Shown here: positions 63,225 through 64,000 of the stretch, in pieces | Layout of the letters: the number at the start of each line of letters is the position of its first letter | Position numbering within the stretch: the stretch's first letter is position 1 | NCBI GenBank assembly: GCA_050117315.1 | Contig: JASFMY010000008.1 | Location: forward strand, 31,114 to 95,113 | Source of the DNA: JANQIV01 sp050117315 | Lineage (GTDB): Bacteria > Bacteroidota > Ignavibacteria > Ignavibacteriales > Melioribacteraceae | Direction: 5' to 3' | DNA: 64,000 nucleotides | Translations under genes and position numbers: made by a program | The notes under the pieces: generated by a model | The model's input: only the letters and a program-made list of their open reading frames with translations | The model's database searches: none | What the model was told of the DNA's origin: nothing

Positions 63225-64000
63225 TTATTTGTTAACCATTGTACCTATTAAATATAATATAAAATTGATTGTCTCAGTAGAATTTATCCTTCCTTTTCTA
63301 TTAGGATGATATGGAGTTTGTCCTACTTTAATGATTGTTTGATATCTAACCCTTTGACTTGATAAAGTACTACGTTCACTTAGCCAGTGTTTAAAGGTTT
63401 CTTTTCTACCTTCATTTCTTTCAATTACTTTATTAAGATTGACGTAAGTAAATTTTTCTTCGATAATATCAGTTCGATAAGAAGTTCCTGTTCTTCTAAG
63501 TTCTGGTTCTTTTTGCGAATCAACAAATGAATTCTCAATTACATCTTGTTCGCTTACCAATACATTATTTTCGTACGTATACATAAGTCTCTGAGCAACA
63601 TCGGTAGCTAAAAAAGCTTCATCTAAGTCACCAATTACTGAACCATCATCCAGCAACCAATCTTGATATAAATCATCTCCACCAATATTATTCCATTGAT
63701 CACCTTCGATACTCGATATGCCTCTAATAAATCTAAGTTCACCTGTCTCATCATTTTCAAACCAATCCATTCCACTTGGATCTATTCTATTTAATGGACT
63801 ATTGCTTGTATAATTATAAGGACTTTCCCCTGGATATAAATGTGACATAGGATCAGTCCTACGCCATTTACCCAAATCACCGTCATAATATCTTGTACCA
63901 AAATAATATATTCTTTCGTTATTGTCATCATCCAATTCTTTTCCCGTAAACTTTTCATCTACGTTTATTCCGGCGCTTGTTGTCGATCTTGCTATTTTTC
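63225..64000 (-). CDS. Rhs-family polymorphic toxin, C-terminal part (5' end beyond right edge)
   Basis: The reading frame stays open to the right edge (TTSAGINVDEKFTGKELDDD precedes the nominal start at 63935), so only the C-terminus is in view. The Rhs core end is present: RIYYFGTRYYDGDLGKWRRT, DPMSHLYPGESPYNYTSNSP and LNRIDPSG, where the beta-shell closes and the toxin tip begins. The tip, about 180 residues (MDWFENDETGELRFIRG ... DTVAQRL-like helices ... KHWLSERSTLSSQRVRYQTI), matches no toxin family I know. Secreted or contact-delivered antibacterial effector is the likely role, with the following lipoprotein as immunity. Confidence 0.85.
   Translation of the reverse strand, partial: KIARSTTSAGINVDEKFTGKELDDDNNERIYYFGTRYYDGDLGKWRRTDPMSHLYPGESPYNYTSNSPLNRIDPSGMDWFENDETGELRFIRGISSIEGDQWNNIGGDDLYQDWLLDDGSVIGDLDEAFLATDVAQRLMYTYENNVLVSEQDVIENSFVDSQKEPELRRTGTSYRTDIIEEKFTYVNLNKVIERNEGRKETFKHWLSERSTLSSQRVRYQTIIKVGQTPYHPNRKGRINSTETINFILYLIGTMVNK

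Noticed and set aside
1..64000. tRNA or rRNA genes
   Set aside because: No T-loop GTTCGAATC-type core with matching acceptor stem or rRNA-like stretch was noticed on reading; the GGTTCGAAAT at 54529 belongs to a repeat.

Overview
The window reads as a chromosomal piece of an anaerobic or facultatively anaerobic, AT-rich member of the FCB group, most likely Ignavibacteriota or a near relative. The clearest sign is the set of secreted proteins ending in a type IX secretion (T9SS) type A sorting domain with the NYPNPFNPST signature. Supporting signs are signal peptides ending in SQ, AQ or GQ, a pyruvate:ferredoxin oxidoreductase, an oxygen-sensitive 2-hydroxyacyl-CoA dehydratase-type activase, an anaerobic sulfatase-maturase-type radical SAM domain, and Bacteroidota-style FtsX permeases. 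This assignment is inference; no rRNA or tRNA gene was seen.

Layout. 1-3674: a secreted GH92 alpha-mannosidase (cut by the left edge) and a secreted calcineurin-like phosphoesterase, on the minus strand. 4862-9859: a TetR regulator and a very large tandem activase, each preceded by the same palindromic operator. 10199-12244: an unusual PpiC parvulin/radical SAM maturase fusion. 12270-14404: relics, hairpin repeats, an esterase-fold protein lacking its catalytic Ser and His, and an exported thioredoxin. 14834-18480: a structured leader, a T9SS subtilase that seems to use an AUA start, a small outer-membrane barrel and a frameshifted secreted protein. 18657-23266: a dihydroorotate dehydrogenase-like protein and pyruvate:ferredoxin oxidoreductase. 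23581-26105: a Phd/VapC-type toxin-antitoxin pair, then a graveyard of dinB, an IS630 remnant and the tail of a type I restriction subunit. 26108-31445: an FtsX permease, CheW and a chemoreceptor. 31723-41176: an ABC export/envelope module (permease, PadR, two ATPases, four-helix protein, HlyD adaptor) divergent from a sigma-54 activator and its kinase.

41742-54326 is the most striking block. Nine head-to-tail T9SS cargo genes are packed with gaps of 11-34 bases: a FISUMP protein, a V8/trypsin-like protease and seven paralogous proteins built from about seven calcium-loop repeats each, probably seven-bladed propellers. Their tails look shuffled between members, and a relic of a further tail lies at the upstream end. 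55153-57738 holds a lipoprotein and a second secreted subtilase. 57830-59340 is repeat-rich (nested inverted repeats, a 42-base minisatellite, a MITE whose end matches the IS630 remnant). After a GNAT and a DUF418 membrane protein, the right end (61574-64000) is an Rhs polymorphic-toxin locus: an Rhs protein with an unrecognised tip, a lipoprotein as likely immunity gene, a hairpin-rich insert and an orphan Rhs fragment.

Together the genes suggest a surface-active, predatory or polymer-degrading lifestyle: secreted glycosidase, proteases and arrays of propeller proteins displayed through T9SS, with envelope stress control, chemotaxis and contact-dependent competition. T9SS machinery, CheA and sulfatases are not in the window, so these links are inferred.
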